64,000 nt of DNA from Phycobacter sedimenti (GTDB taxonomy: Bacteria; Pseudomonadota; Alphaproteobacteria; Rhodobacterales; Rhodobacteraceae). The notes below the pieces were generated by a model, which saw nothing but the letters and a program-made list of their open reading frames with translations, was not told the DNA's origin and did not search any database. A program made the position numbers and the translations under genes. Where the stretch lies: positions 1 to 64,000 of the forward strand of contig NZ_JBBVGR010000007.1 of the NCBI RefSeq assembly GCF_038148855.1. Direction: 5' to 3'. Every line of letters begins with the position of its first letter. Within the stretch, counting starts at the first letter, position 1. Positions 43,449 through 52,852 of the stretch are shown here, in pieces.

Positions 43449-44027
43449 TCATTCGCTCCACCCATGGACATGCACATCTCGACCGGAATGCCCTTTAAGG
43501 ATTTTGACGGCAAGCTCCTCGCGCTCCTTGTCGCGACAGCGCACCCACATCAGAATGCCACCGTGTCGGATCTGTTCGGCATAGTATTCCTTGTGATTCT
43601 GCCCAACGCGACGCGCCAACAGGGTGCCCAGAACCGCCGATGGGCTGCCGCCAATGGCAATTGCAGCGATGGAGGCCGCCAGCGTGCTTGCAGGTGTGAG
43701 CATCGCAGCCATGGCGATATAGGATCCTACGAAGAAGAAACCACCGGCAATGGTCCCCTGCAACTCTCCGATCGCCTCTTCTGAAACGAAATGGGCCCTT
43801 GGCGCCCTCGGATCATCTTCCAAGTCTGCTGCGCGCCAATATCCTTTTCCTAGTTTTTCCTCAATGGCCTCCTGACTGCCCAGGAGACTGATATCGGAGT
43901 GGTGAAACCCAACCGAACGCAGGTCGTAGAATGCCGCCTGCTGCGCCTCGAAACTGTCGAAAACCCCAACAGCCTCTGGCACCTTGATAACGATGATCTT
44001 TTCTTCTTTTACTTCTGTGTCTGACAT
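43449..44027 (-). CDS. Stress-type membrane protein with YflT-like N terminus
   Basis: This 192-residue protein starts with a general-stress-protein-17M-like module (VFDSFEAQQAAFYDLRSVGF, HHSDISLLGS), then has a Gly/Ala-rich double membrane hairpin at about 90-140 (GTIAGGFFFVGSYIAMAAML, AIAIGGSPSAVLGTLLA), and ends with a soluble piece (HGGILMWVRCRDKEREE). Homologues are widespread in alphaproteobacterial stress regions. Function is not known. It is convergent with nothing; the ZIP gene follows about 100 bases downstream on the same strand. Confidence 0.65.
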   Translation of the reverse strand: MSDTEVKEEKIIVIKVPEAVGVFDSFEAQQAAFYDLRSVGFHHSDISLLGSQEAIEEKLGKGYWRAADLEDDPRAPRAHFVSEEAIGELQGTIAGGFFFVGSYIAMAAMLTPASTLAASIAAIAIGGSPSAVLGTLLARRVGQNHKEYYAEQIRHGGILMWVRCRDKEREELAVKILKGHSGRDVHVHGWSE

Positions 44028-44319
44028 GAGATTTACCTCTCCGCTTTCAGAATAGCTTTCGGTCCGGAATTGGCATCCCGGCAGGCTTGACCCGGGCGGT
44101 CTGAATCGTATCCGCGAAACCTAAGTGTTGATAATTTCCTTCGATTGCATCTTTTCATGTTCAAAATCCCTCGCCTTGATCTCTCTCAACATGAGACGCG
44201 GACTTCCCGTCTAGTCTCACAACTGCTCATGTCCCGTCCATGAGCAGACACCACACCGCCGTGTGGGGAGAGCAGGAACAAGATGGATGCACAACGAAGG
44301 CAGTGAAAGGATGATATGA

Positions 44320-44532
44320 ATCACGCCAGAGAACCTGAAAACGGTCCTCGGAAATATTGACCCTCAAAACATCTCGGCCATTCAGGCAACGGGCGCGACG
44401 CTGAAAGATGTCGAAGATGCAAAGGCCATCGTAGATGGCAAAAGCGATATCACCGGATCCGGCGAGCAGGCCCTTGCAGGTCCGATAAGCGAGGTTTTGA
44501 CCATTCTGAGAAGTACAGCTGATGACCACTGA
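44320..44532 (+). CDS. Small protein of about 70 residues with non-ATG or broken start
   Basis: An open frame after the TGA at 44317 reads ITPENLKTVLGNIDPQNIS, then ATGATLKDVEDAKAIVDGKS, ending RSTADDH. Composition and codon use look coding, and its stop lies inside the next gene (44522 start), as in a coupled pair. No ATG, GTG or TTG lies at the expected N terminus; ATG ATA TGA ATC ACG suggests a lost or shifted start. It may be a recent pseudogene or use a rare start. Confidence 0.4.
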   Translation: MTPENLKTVLGNIDPQNISAIQATGATLKDVEDAKAIVDGKSDITGSGEQALAGPISEVLTILRSTADDH

Positions 44533-44962
44533 AAGCGATATGGAACAGTGCCTGCGTGATACGTCAGCTATGTACCGAACACCTGGTGAGATCCTGACGA
44601 ATCGGCATCTGACAAAGGCGCAGAAAATCGAGATCCTGCGCCGCTGGGAATATGATGCCTGTGAAGTCAGTGTGGCCGAAGATGAAGGGATGGCTGGGCA
44701 GGATGGCGAACTCCTCCGCGAGATCCTTCTGGCCTTGGAGACGCTGGTCGGTTCCCTGGACAGTGACCGAACGCCCCCAACGAAACGGGCGGGCTGGACC
44801 GCGAGGCCGTGGCCGGGACGCAAAACGACACGTGAACGAAAGACCTGCCGGGCCAAACATCGGAGCGGGTTGATGGCAGGTCACTTCCGTGCGTCGCATA
44901 TCGCCAGAATGCTCGGCGTTATGATTACGGCAGCCGGGCTTCTGATCGCAGCCCACAGCTAG
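44522..44962 (+). CDS. Hypothetical protein with C-terminal membrane helix
   Basis: This 146-residue protein has an acidic helical N terminus (LTKAQKIEILRRWEYDACEVSVAEDEGM) common to small alphaproteobacterial proteins of unknown role, often found near stress or envelope genes. The middle is basic and low complexity, and the end (GVMITAAGLLIAAHS) is hydrophobic. The part after about residue 80 looks less typical and might result from a frameshift. It overlaps the preceding small frame by 11 bases. Confidence 0.6.
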   Translation: MTTESDMEQCLRDTSAMYRTPGEILTNRHLTKAQKIEILRRWEYDACEVSVAEDEGMAGQDGELLREILLALETLVGSLDSDRTPPTKRAGWTARPWPGRKTTRERKTCRAKHRSGLMAGHFRASHIARMLGVMITAAGLLIAAHS

Positions 44963-45293
44963 CGGACATTGGCTCAGGCTTCGTGAGAGCGACATCAGAC
45001 ACGATAGGCCCCCTGTTTTGGCTCTAGAAGGTGCGTTCAGAATTCGTCGCCACTGCTGCCCAAACCCAAGGTAAAACGGTGCTGATAAAGCCGCTCGGCG
45101 TAGCTGTCTGTCATCCCGGCAATGTAATCATATCCCGCTGCGCTTATTGGCGTTTTCTGCGCCCCACCTTGTCACGTCAACCAAATGTCTCCCGCCTATC
45201 TTGGCCCCGTTGGAACGCGCGCACTCGACATATGCCAAACCTCCGATGTAATCTCATCATGAATGCGCTCACGCATTTTCATTGGGAGGTACT
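44963..45293. other. Non-coding 330-bp gap
   Basis: No gene is recognised. A GGGAGG ribosome binding site at its right end belongs to the rhodanese gene. No clear terminator or operator was seen. Confidence 0.4.
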
Positions 45294-45893
45294 ATGAGAA
45301 AACTTTTCTTTGTTTTTGGGACCATCGTCGGCATGTCCGTACCGCCAGTCCTGGCTGAAGATCTCGACGTCAAGATCAATGCCGATATTGCAAGTATTAC
45401 CGTCGAAACCGTCAACGGCCCAGTCGAAATCATGCGCGACCAGGACCTGAATGCGACAGTCAACCCAACCTATGCAAAGACGTCCCGGAAGTGTCCGCCC
45501 TTTTGCATTCAGCCCATGCAAGTTGCGCCCGGAGTTACAACGGTTGGCGAAATCGAGGTGCTAAAGTTCGCCGAAAAGGGCGGAAAACTCATTGATGGCA
45601 GAACTCTCGAATGGCATCTCGACGGCACGGTCCCCAGTGCGATCAACATGCCATACACCCAAATGGCAAGTCGGCTTGACGAAGTCGGTTGCACAGGCAG
45701 CGAGGGCAATTGGGATTGTACGAACGCTGAGGAGGTCCTCTTGTTCTGCAATGGGCCCTGGTGCGGTCAATCACCGATGGCAATCAAGGCGATGTTGCGC
45801 GAAGGTTATCCACCAGAGAAAATCTTCTATTATCGCGGTGGCATGCAAGCATGGAGCAGCCTTGGCCTCACCGTGGTTGAGGGTGAGATGTAA
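45294..45893 (+). CDS. Exported rhodanese-like sulfurtransferase
   Basis: This 199-residue protein has a signal peptide (residues 1-21, ending VLAED). A Cys-containing segment (KCPPFCIQPM) precedes the rhodanese domain (about 85-195), whose active-site loop is FCNGPWCGQSPMA with the expected Cys. The end IFYYRGGMQAWSSLGLTVV is typical. Periplasmic rhodaneses with the CPPFC motif occur near sulfur oxidation genes and may move sulfane sulfur or protect against oxidants. GGGAGG before the ATG fixes the start. Confidence 0.85.
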   Translation: MRKLFFVFGTIVGMSVPPVLAEDLDVKINADIASITVETVNGPVEIMRDQDLNATVNPTYAKTSRKCPPFCIQPMQVAPGVTTVGEIEVLKFAEKGGKLIDGRTLEWHLDGTVPSAINMPYTQMASRLDEVGCTGSEGNWDCTNAEEVLLFCNGPWCGQSPMAIKAMLREGYPPEKIFYYRGGMQAWSSLGLTVVEGEM

Positions 45894-46019
45894 CCCTCGC
45901 AGGATGCTAAGTTCACCCTGGCAAATGGGGAGGATGGCTTTGGCGCACGTTTTTGATCAAAAGCTGCCCTCACCTCTCCGGTCTGATTTCATGGGGATAA
46001 AGACCATGTTGACATAATA

Positions 46020-47804
46020 CTAATCCAGCCTGCACGATCTTTTCCCACTCGAGACCCTACGGATTTCCTCGAGCAAAGTGGCTTTTCGTACCGGTTTAGA
46101 GATGTAGCCGCTTGCTCCCAACTCCAGCATCTCCTTTCGGTCTTCCGGAGCCGCGTTCGCTGTCAGCATGATAACCGGAGTTTCGCCAATGCGACCTCCG
46201 CGCCGCACCATCTCCATCAGTGTTTCACGTCCGTTTAGGTTTGGCATTTGCATATCCAACAACACAACGTCAAAGTCCCGATCTTCCATCATTCTTAGTG
46301 CGACGTCTCCATCTTCAGCCTCGGAGATCTCCAGCTTGGCCTTCCCAAGCAGTGAACGCACAACGACGCGATTGGACGCTGTGTCATCAACGACAAGAAG
46401 TTTTTGTATCCCGATCTCTTCATTTGAGCCTAGCTTGTCTACGCCATCCCGCAAAGGTTTAGTTGGCGCCTCAATCGACCTGATCTGAACCGCCAAATTG
46501 AACTGGCTACCTTTTCCAAGCCTTGATGAAACGCTGATGTCTCCTCCCATCAAACGTGCCAATTGGCGCGCTATGGAAAGTCCCAATCCGGTACCGGGTG
46601 TACGAATCGTAGATGTACCTTCAATTCTGTAAAACTCTGAAAAAAGGTTTGGGAGCTCGTTTTCTGAGATACCTGGACCGGTATCAGCAACCTCTACCAT
46701 CAACTCAGTCCGACCGAACTTGTCTTGACAGCATGCCCTGATGCGGACACCTCCACTTTCCGTATATTTGATTGCATTGGAAACCAAATTGCTGATCGCT
46801 TGGCGCAGTCTCAGTGGATCGCATTCGGCATAACCGGGCACCGTTTCATGGATCTTCAGATCAAGATTCAGCCCTTTTTCCTCAGCAGCTGGGCGGAACA
46901 TTTCCACCGCGCAAGAAATTTCCTCACGAGGATCCGCTGGGACCTCATACAGCTCAAAACGTCCGGCTTGGATTTTTGCATTATCCAGGACGTCATCCAA
47001 AATTGCCCTAAGTCCTTGGGCTGATTTATTTAATAAGGCGGCACGTTCTTCTAGGACACTATCCTTTCCGGCATCGTCCTCTATCAACTCTGACATAGCA
47101 CATATCGCATTGAGCGGCGTTCTCAGTTCATGACTAATTGACGCCATGAAACGGCTCTTTGCCTTGCTTGCCTCGTTTGCATCCTCGGCGGAAAGCCTCA
47201 GACGGCGCGTCAAATGATATTGCTCCCTCATAGCATTCAGCATGTACAAGGTGGCAATGACCACTAAGCAAGCAGCGATCATCTGTTCAATCGTTGAAGC
47301 ACTTTCATATAGATGAAGGATCAGCATGAAGGAAAGCGCGCCGGCCAATGGCAGCACCGTGATTACACCGAAGAGCAGCCATGCTGATCGTGTAACCACA
47401 CTATGCGTCATTGCGATGGTAATCAGCATGGCGCCCATCAACTTGGGGAAAGGCTCCGGGCGCACATACAGTGCTAGTGGCAGAGTAATAAAGACACCGA
47501 TTCCCAGAAACGCTGAGAGAAGTAGAGCGGTGGAATTCCAAAATGTAGCCTGGCTGGCAATGCTCTGATAAACTAGCAAACCGACAATCTCGACGATCAC
47601 ATAGCAAAGGTAGACCGCAAGCAAAAAGTGAACAGGTAGATAATAGAAACAAAGGAGACTAACCAGAGTAATCGAGGCCCACCGCGAGGGTAGATCAGCC
47701 CGCACCATTTTGCTTTGGGCGCCAATCACTTGTTCGAGATCTGACCCCAGTGTGAACGTCATCGCTTCTAACGTGATCCAAACTTTACCAACATTACGGG
47801 CCAC
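46020..47804 (-). CDS. Hybrid sensor histidine kinase
   Basis: This protein of up to 594 residues has five or six N-terminal membrane helices (about 35-190, MASE-like), then HisKA (FMASISHELRTPLNAI, His near 220), HATPase (NLVSNAIKYTE, VADTGPGIS, GLGLSIARQL) and a C-terminal receiver domain (LLVVDDTASN, LLDMQMPNLNG, ISKPVRK). The ORF opens with GTG at 47804; ATG at 47762 is an alternative. No output regulator gene is adjacent, so the partner is elsewhere. It is convergent with the rhodanese gene. Confidence 0.88.
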   Translation of the reverse strand: MARNVGKVWITLEAMTFTLGSDLEQVIGAQSKMVRADLPSRWASITLVSLLCFYYLPVHFLLAVYLCYVIVEIVGLLVYQSIASQATFWNSTALLLSAFLGIGVFITLPLALYVRPEPFPKLMGAMLITIAMTHSVVTRSAWLLFGVITVLPLAGALSFMLILHLYESASTIEQMIAACLVVIATLYMLNAMREQYHLTRRLRLSAEDANEASKAKSRFMASISHELRTPLNAICAMSELIEDDAGKDSVLEERAALLNKSAQGLRAILDDVLDNAKIQAGRFELYEVPADPREEISCAVEMFRPAAEEKGLNLDLKIHETVPGYAECDPLRLRQAISNLVSNAIKYTESGGVRIRACCQDKFGRTELMVEVADTGPGISENELPNLFSEFYRIEGTSTIRTPGTGLGLSIARQLARLMGGDISVSSRLGKGSQFNLAVQIRSIEAPTKPLRDGVDKLGSNEEIGIQKLLVVDDTASNRVVVRSLLGKAKLEISEAEDGDVALRMMEDRDFDVVLLDMQMPNLNGRETLMEMVRRGGRIGETPVIMLTANAAPEDRKEMLELGASGYISKPVRKATLLEEIRRVSSGKRSCRLD

Positions 47805-48062
47805 ACCTCAGACTTCCTTCCACGAAATCCGAGCCCGGCTTTGATACACTCGATCAATTTCTAAGGGGCCTCTTCAGTCGCGTTACCAACACGACTACCC
47901 AATTAAACCTCAATGTAGCACTGAAGAGTTTCAAATCAGTTTCCCAAGACTGGCTTACTTTCAGTTTTGGTAGATCAACTTTAGCCAAGACAGGATCACA
48001 ACGGCATCCATACAAATGCAGTATGATGGTCCTGAAGGTGGAGAACCAGCCGAAGACACTGG

Positions 48063-48122
48063 ACGGGTCGCCAAGCACCTCACGTCCTTGAGCCTGCTGA
48101 ACATGATCTCAATCACTGCCCG
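48063..48122 (-). pseudogene. IS5-type transposase fragment
   Basis: Minus-strand RAVIEIMFSRLKDVRCLATR matches RNRIEIMFGRLKDWRRVATR of the intact transposase at 53471-54228 at about 13 of 20 positions. Flanking sequence (47805-48062) shows no other gene. Confidence 0.65.
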
Positions 48123-48236
48123 ACTGTGAATTGCAGAGCAAGATCATGACAGGGGCCGCTACATCGCTTGTAACGTCGCTCGTCGTATCGGACGCTTGCC
48201 TTTCGTTGCTTCCTACCTTGGGTACAGGCGCATATC

Positions 48237-48359
48237 CCCTATCATTTCAACGCCTTTCTGAACCGCTTTGTGGTGGCCGGGCAGGTCGCCGATCACATCG
48301 GCGCGATGAATCTAGAGGCGCGGCCGAAACCAATGAGGCCTGCGCCTAAAGAAAATTGA
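48237..48359 (+). pseudogene. Orphan C-terminal coding fragment of unknown family
   Basis: The frame YHFNAFLNRFVVAGQVADHI then GAMNLEARPKPMRPAPKEN ends in a stop and has the composition of a real C terminus, but there is no upstream part in the same frame. It lies among transposase debris. The parent gene is not recognised. Confidence 0.4.
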
Positions 48360-48412
48360 GCCCGACACCAGAACGATATCTCGCCCGCAGTGTTATGACA
48401 AAATGTGGTAGT

Positions 48413-50680
48413 TTAGAACTCGTAGTTCAGACCAATCTGAAGGCTGTGGCTCTCATAGTTGCTGCCAATCGAACCGCTATAGCCACCATAAACCCTCGAC
48501 GCGCCGGATCCAACGGACGCCAGCTGAGTTTCAAAGCCCAGTTTGACGTCAATCCAATCGTCATCCAGGCCCTGAACCGGCAGGGGCGTTCCCGGCAGAC
48601 CGATGAATCCGCTGCGAACTGCGAAGTCGCTGCCAGATGCAAAGGTGTATTCCAGGCCACCAGTGATCGTGGTGAGGCCCTGGGCACCAGCAAGATCATA
48701 TTCACCTCGCACACCCACCGAACCAAGCACCATGTCGCTAGACAGGCCATCGACGTTCAGGTTCCAAGCGCCTGCTCCTGTCTCGTTGAAGGCATCAACC
48801 GACATGTCATAGTATTCCAGCGACGCCAAGGGCCCCCAACGCAGCGCACCAGCACTCTGCATGTACTCGGCCTGTAATGCGCCATAGACTTGGGAGCCAT
48901 CGGTGCTGCCCATTGCTGTCTGGCCGAAGACGTTGCGGGTGGAGTCGTAGGAGTTGTCCTGATAGCCGATCAGTGCCTTGACCGTGCCGCCATTACCGAA
49001 ACCGAACCGACCATAGGCGGTCAACGAGACACTGCTCAAATCGACCCCACCAAGGCCGCTTTGCGCATCGGCGCTACCGTCTGCAACGCCCAGAACCGCG
49101 CCCCAAGTGGTGTTTGCGTTAAGATGCTTCTCCAGACCGATCATCAAAGAGGCGATGTCCACATCATAGCCAACAGAGGTGGCTGTAGGATCATAGCTGG
49201 ACTGACGACCATTCAGCGAGAAGAGACCGGTCCAGCCCTCTCCCATCTGCATGGTATCAAAGCTGCTGTTTCGGGTTGCGACACCCTCGGCACCGGCACC
49301 GCTCTGGGACGGAATACCAAAGATCGCATCAACCTGGCCACGGGACATTTCAAAGCCGAGGTTGGCAAACGCCGGAGCGAAGCTGAAACCGGTGCTGGTC
49401 AATGCAAGGCTGCGTTCGGCCGCCGTCATCGCCATCATATCGGCAATCGCCGTCTGGTAGGTCGCCGCATTGCCCAGATCCAGATAGGGCACATTTGCTG
49501 CCCCATCCAAGTAACCGGCCAGTTTGAACTCATAGGTCGACGTCGCACTGGACACGATGGGCGCAAACTGCGGCACGATGCGCAATGTGAACTCACCGTC
49601 ATCGATGCTGCCGACAGTCACTGTGAAATTCAGGTTCGCATTGCGAAGGTCTTCGATCTCATCCACCGCAAAAAGGCCGTTGGCCTGCGCCGCAGCGACA
49701 ATGTCATCAGGCACGAGACCGCCTGCAACATAGCCAAGGTCAGCGACGCTGACACCCAGCGCCGTTGCCAGCTCGGTCAGACGTGCATCGATATTCGCTG
49801 CGATATCCAGCGTGCCGTAGGTCCAACCACCGTTGGACAGATCGTTCCAAGCGACCAGCGCCGACTCATCGGTCGGATCATTGTTGTCATCCCAGAACAG
49901 ACCGTCCGGCGTCATCGTGTCATCAATGAACGAATCACCGAAACTGGCCAGATACTCTGCATTGTTCAAAGCACCGAACGTCAGTTCGTCAACAGCCGTC
50001 GTCCGGGCCAAGGCCGCCCGATCGCTGGAGAAGAAACCGATGTCGCCTTCCTGACCGCCGGCCCCGAACAGACCGTCAGGCAGCCGCGCACCGATACCGA
50101 TATCCGTTGCGGCCAGGTTGAACAGAACCGCCTCCGACGGGGCCAAGGTGCCCATCGCGTTGCCATCCGCATCCAGCAACTGCAGAGAGAAACCCGTCAT
50201 TCGGGCTCCGGTGAAGTTCGAAGTCTTGCCGAAAGTGAAGTAGTCAACTGACGGGTATGTCGCGCTGGCAACCGTTCTCAGTCGGATATCAAAGGCAGAA
50301 CTGCCGGTCAGCTGCGTCTTGATCCGCTTGCCCGACCCGCCTGCAGAATCGCAATAGACATCTGCCTTGCTGGCCATCAGACAGTTGGTGACATCTCCGC
50401 GGGAGGTCAGACCGGAGAAGTCGGTAATGATCTCTTCGAACGGATCGACGTAGTCGAAACCGCCGGAACCATCCGGCACCCGTGTTCTGGTAAAGGTCAC
50501 GGCCTTTGCGCCAGGCGGATCGATTCCTTCATCCGGATCGGCAAAAACCAGACCGTCACCGCTGGTTCCGATCAGAACATCGTCGGCCAGCAAATCGGCC
50601 GATGCCGTTCCGGCAGTCAGCACCAGCAGCGCTGCCGGGGCAACGGTACCCAGTTTCCAGAAATTGTTTATGGACTTCAT
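48413..50680 (-). CDS. Autotransporter with outer-membrane beta-barrel
   Basis: This 755-residue protein has a signal peptide (to about 28, GTASAD), a passenger of about 430 residues resembling the choice-of-anchor F group (DVLIGTSGDGLVFADPDEG, TYPSVDYFTFGKTSNF), and a C-terminal autotransporter barrel from about 470 that ends in the membrane-insertion signature SLQIGLNYEF. Two passenger cysteines (NCLMASKADVYC) could pair. It should be a surface protein; no adhesin or enzyme motif was recognised. A perfect palindrome (50762-50775) lies upstream. Confidence 0.82.
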   Translation of the reverse strand: MKSINNFWKLGTVAPAALLVLTAGTASADLLADDVLIGTSGDGLVFADPDEGIDPPGAKAVTFTRTRVPDGSGGFDYVDPFEEIITDFSGLTSRGDVTNCLMASKADVYCDSAGGSGKRIKTQLTGSSAFDIRLRTVASATYPSVDYFTFGKTSNFTGARMTGFSLQLLDADGNAMGTLAPSEAVLFNLAATDIGIGARLPDGLFGAGGQEGDIGFFSSDRAALARTTAVDELTFGALNNAEYLASFGDSFIDDTMTPDGLFWDDNNDPTDESALVAWNDLSNGGWTYGTLDIAANIDARLTELATALGVSVADLGYVAGGLVPDDIVAAAQANGLFAVDEIEDLRNANLNFTVTVGSIDDGEFTLRIVPQFAPIVSSATSTYEFKLAGYLDGAANVPYLDLGNAATYQTAIADMMAMTAAERSLALTSTGFSFAPAFANLGFEMSRGQVDAIFGIPSQSGAGAEGVATRNSSFDTMQMGEGWTGLFSLNGRQSSYDPTATSVGYDVDIASLMIGLEKHLNANTTWGAVLGVADGSADAQSGLGGVDLSSVSLTAYGRFGFGNGGTVKALIGYQDNSYDSTRNVFGQTAMGSTDGSQVYGALQAEYMQSAGALRWGPLASLEYYDMSVDAFNETGAGAWNLNVDGLSSDMVLGSVGVRGEYDLAGAQGLTTITGGLEYTFASGSDFAVRSGFIGLPGTPLPVQGLDDDWIDVKLGFETQLASVGSGASRVYGGYSGSIGSNYESHSLQIGLNYEF

Positions 50681-50761
50681 TTCAGCATGCCCCGTAGTTT
50701 TTCTACTCTTGAATTTTCAAAGCTTAATCGCGACGCTTACACGGGATCTTGAATTCAACAA

Positions 50762-50775
50762 TTGACATATGTCAA
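50762..50775. promoter_or_regulatory. Palindrome upstream of autotransporter gene
   Basis: TTGACATATGTCAA is a perfect 14-base palindrome 82 bases before the start codon. It includes a TTGACA on each strand, so it could be both a -35 box and an operator. It differs in centre from the copper-type site TTGTC-N4-GACAA. The rest of 50681-51198 has no gene. Confidence 0.45.
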
Positions 50776-51198
50776 CCACTCAGACCTACCGGCAACACCT
50801 GGACGTTGCTGGTTCACCACACTGTAGCCACAGAATAGAGCCCGGCCTGTAAGGCATCTCTGTTGTTGCCCTTCCCCTCTTACTGCCTCCTGCTTTTTTG
50901 GCCGCGCTCTCCGGCCCTACCCATCCAGACCTGATCACGCAGATTACCCCCTGTCAGACAATATAGGTTCGGTGAACGCCTATCTCAGTGCTATCGATCA
51001 AGAACAGCAAGTAGGTCGACACCTGGGATCAGAACCGATCGGACTGAAACCGGGAGAGAGAGGTCCAGTTGACATCCGTCAAGGTCCTCCGCCCCGCTCC
51101 TCGCTAGGCTACAGCCCAAAGCGGATTTTACGATAACGGACATTGGTAGGGCCGCCGGGGCTCTGCCATCAAGCCGATCATCACGGGGCCAATCAGAG

Positions 51199-52653
51199 AT
51201 GACAAAAACAGCTGACACCGCAAAGTCTTCCCACAGGAAGAAAAGACGATACAAGCCGAACACATCGACCTATAACGCCCGGCTGATCGGTCGCTTCCGT
51301 CCAAAATCAACACCGAAGGCCACGCTGCCGCAACGTGAACATGCACATTATCAAGACTACCTGAAAGCCTTGAAAGCGGGAGATATCCCGAACGCGGATA
51401 CCTTGCTGCGCGCCTTTAAACTTCTCGACAGGGCAGCTGCCGCACGCGCCAAGGCAAACAAACGATCAACAAAAGATCCCGGCTACAAGAGCATTGCAAA
51501 AAGCTTACTAGACCGGCACGTGATCATTCTGTTTCAGAACACGGTCGGCACCAAAGAAATCAATGCGCACGGTGAACTCTTTTCCCCGGGCACCCTGCGC
51601 AAGATCACCCACACCGATGCAAAAGGGAAAAAGCATCCCTACAAGGCCTATATGGGCGGCGTGATCAAGCTGAGCACCTGCGTTGCCGAGTCCCCGATCG
51701 CAACGGCGGCCCTGCTGGCTCACGAGTTCTGGCATATCAAGGAGCGGGAACTCCGCCCCAACAAGCTGAAGGAACCCGAAGCGGTTCAGCTAAAAGGCAA
51801 TGATGTCTTTTCCGGCTCTGAAAACTTCGCAGACTACCTAGCGGGTCGCGTAATCGCGCATCTTGGCTTTACCGAACAGTCTATCTCCAAGCCTGACCGA
51901 CACAAAAAGAGTTGGGGAACGAAATGGAACGACAGCGAAAGCTATGGCATCCTGATTCAGAAATTCAGGTTATACCAGCAGGCTCACCTTGCTATGCGGT
52001 CCGATGCCGCAAGCCGATCCGTACTGTGGAACAGCCTCAGGGCCTCAACGCAGGTTGATTTGACCTTAGGGCTTACCGTTGAAGGAACCGTCACCAAGAA
52101 AGGCAAGATCGAAAACCGTTGGACACAGGCATCTGGAATTAGAAAGGATGGCTATCGCGTGCGTCGCCCCATCCCCAATGTGCAGACGACCGCGCACGAG
52201 CAACAGCTTCGGTGGAAAGGTCGGCGTTTCGTGGGCAGGTTCGCCTCTTATGGCGACAAGATCAGCGTGGAAGGACAGATAGACAAACGGGGACGCATGG
52301 TGAGCCACATGACTGTCCATTATGTCAGCAGCGGTCCGGGCATCGGCCGACGGGAGCAGTCGGTTGAGCTAACCGATATACCGCTGGCGCGCTACGTCAC
52401 CCAAGGCAATGTTCTCATGTGCTTTGAGTTGATCGGCCCGCAGGTCAAACAGCACCTGAAAAAGTTATCCTGGAGTTGGAAAATGTGGAATCGGCCCCGT
52501 GCGGGCGGCTCGGGCCGAAAAGCACAAACCACGACAACCTTGAAACGCGTTATCTGGAAAGATTTGGATCTAATTCCCTATGTTCAGATCGTCTTCTACA
52601 TTCAGGGTGATGCGGCGCTCTGGGATATCAAGGGCAAGTTTGCACCACTATAA
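51199..52653 (+). CDS. Putative zinc metallopeptidase, uncharacterised (HEFWH)
   Basis: This 484-residue protein is not assigned to a known family. A zinc-peptidase motif H-E-F-W-H is at residues 175-179 in the helix AALLAHEFWHIKERE, and about 30 residues later comes SENFADYLAGRVIAH, with a Glu near 208 suited as third ligand, as in gluzincins. The N terminus is strongly basic (SSHRKKRRYKP) with no signal peptide. The C-terminal half is beta-rich (VEGTVTKKGKIENRW, RKDGYRVRRPIP) and contains many Lys/Arg. The gene stands alone, followed by an XRE regulator cassette. A cytoplasmic or injected protease, or a toxin-like effector, is conceivable; no activity is shown. Confidence 0.55.
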   Translation: MTKTADTAKSSHRKKRRYKPNTSTYNARLIGRFRPKSTPKATLPQREHAHYQDYLKALKAGDIPNADTLLRAFKLLDRAAAARAKANKRSTKDPGYKSIAKSLLDRHVIILFQNTVGTKEINAHGELFSPGTLRKITHTDAKGKKHPYKAYMGGVIKLSTCVAESPIATAALLAHEFWHIKERELRPNKLKEPEAVQLKGNDVFSGSENFADYLAGRVIAHLGFTEQSISKPDRHKKSWGTKWNDSESYGILIQKFRLYQQAHLAMRSDAASRSVLWNSLRASTQVDLTLGLTVEGTVTKKGKIENRWTQASGIRKDGYRVRRPIPNVQTTAHEQQLRWKGRRFVGRFASYGDKISVEGQIDKRGRMVSHMTVHYVSSGPGIGRREQSVELTDIPLARYVTQGNVLMCFELIGPQVKQHLKKLSWSWKMWNRPRAGGSGRKAQTTTTLKRVIWKDLDLIPYVQIVFYIQGDAALWDIKGKFAPL

Positions 52654-52852
52654 GTGGTAACCCGTTTCTCTGTGGACGAAACCTACCTTCAAATTGAGGA
52701 AGACAAGCATATCCGAAGTCCTAGACAGAGGGGCGAGGGGCGAGGGGCGATATAGGCAGCAGATTTGAAAAGGCCTGTGAGGCAATCCTGAAAAGGACCC
52801 CTGCTTCGCAACTATCATAGCTCATCGATCAACAGATGAACGGAGTTATGAC

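Noticed and set aside
48890..50251. 453-residue plus-strand frame opposite the autotransporter
   Set aside because: No start signals or domains; the minus strand encodes a complete autotransporter with signal peptide and barrel end.
50762..50775. Fourth copy of the copper-type operator
   Set aside because: TTGACATATGTCAA has different half-sites (TTGAC, not TTGTC) and spacing, so it was not added to the proposed regulon.
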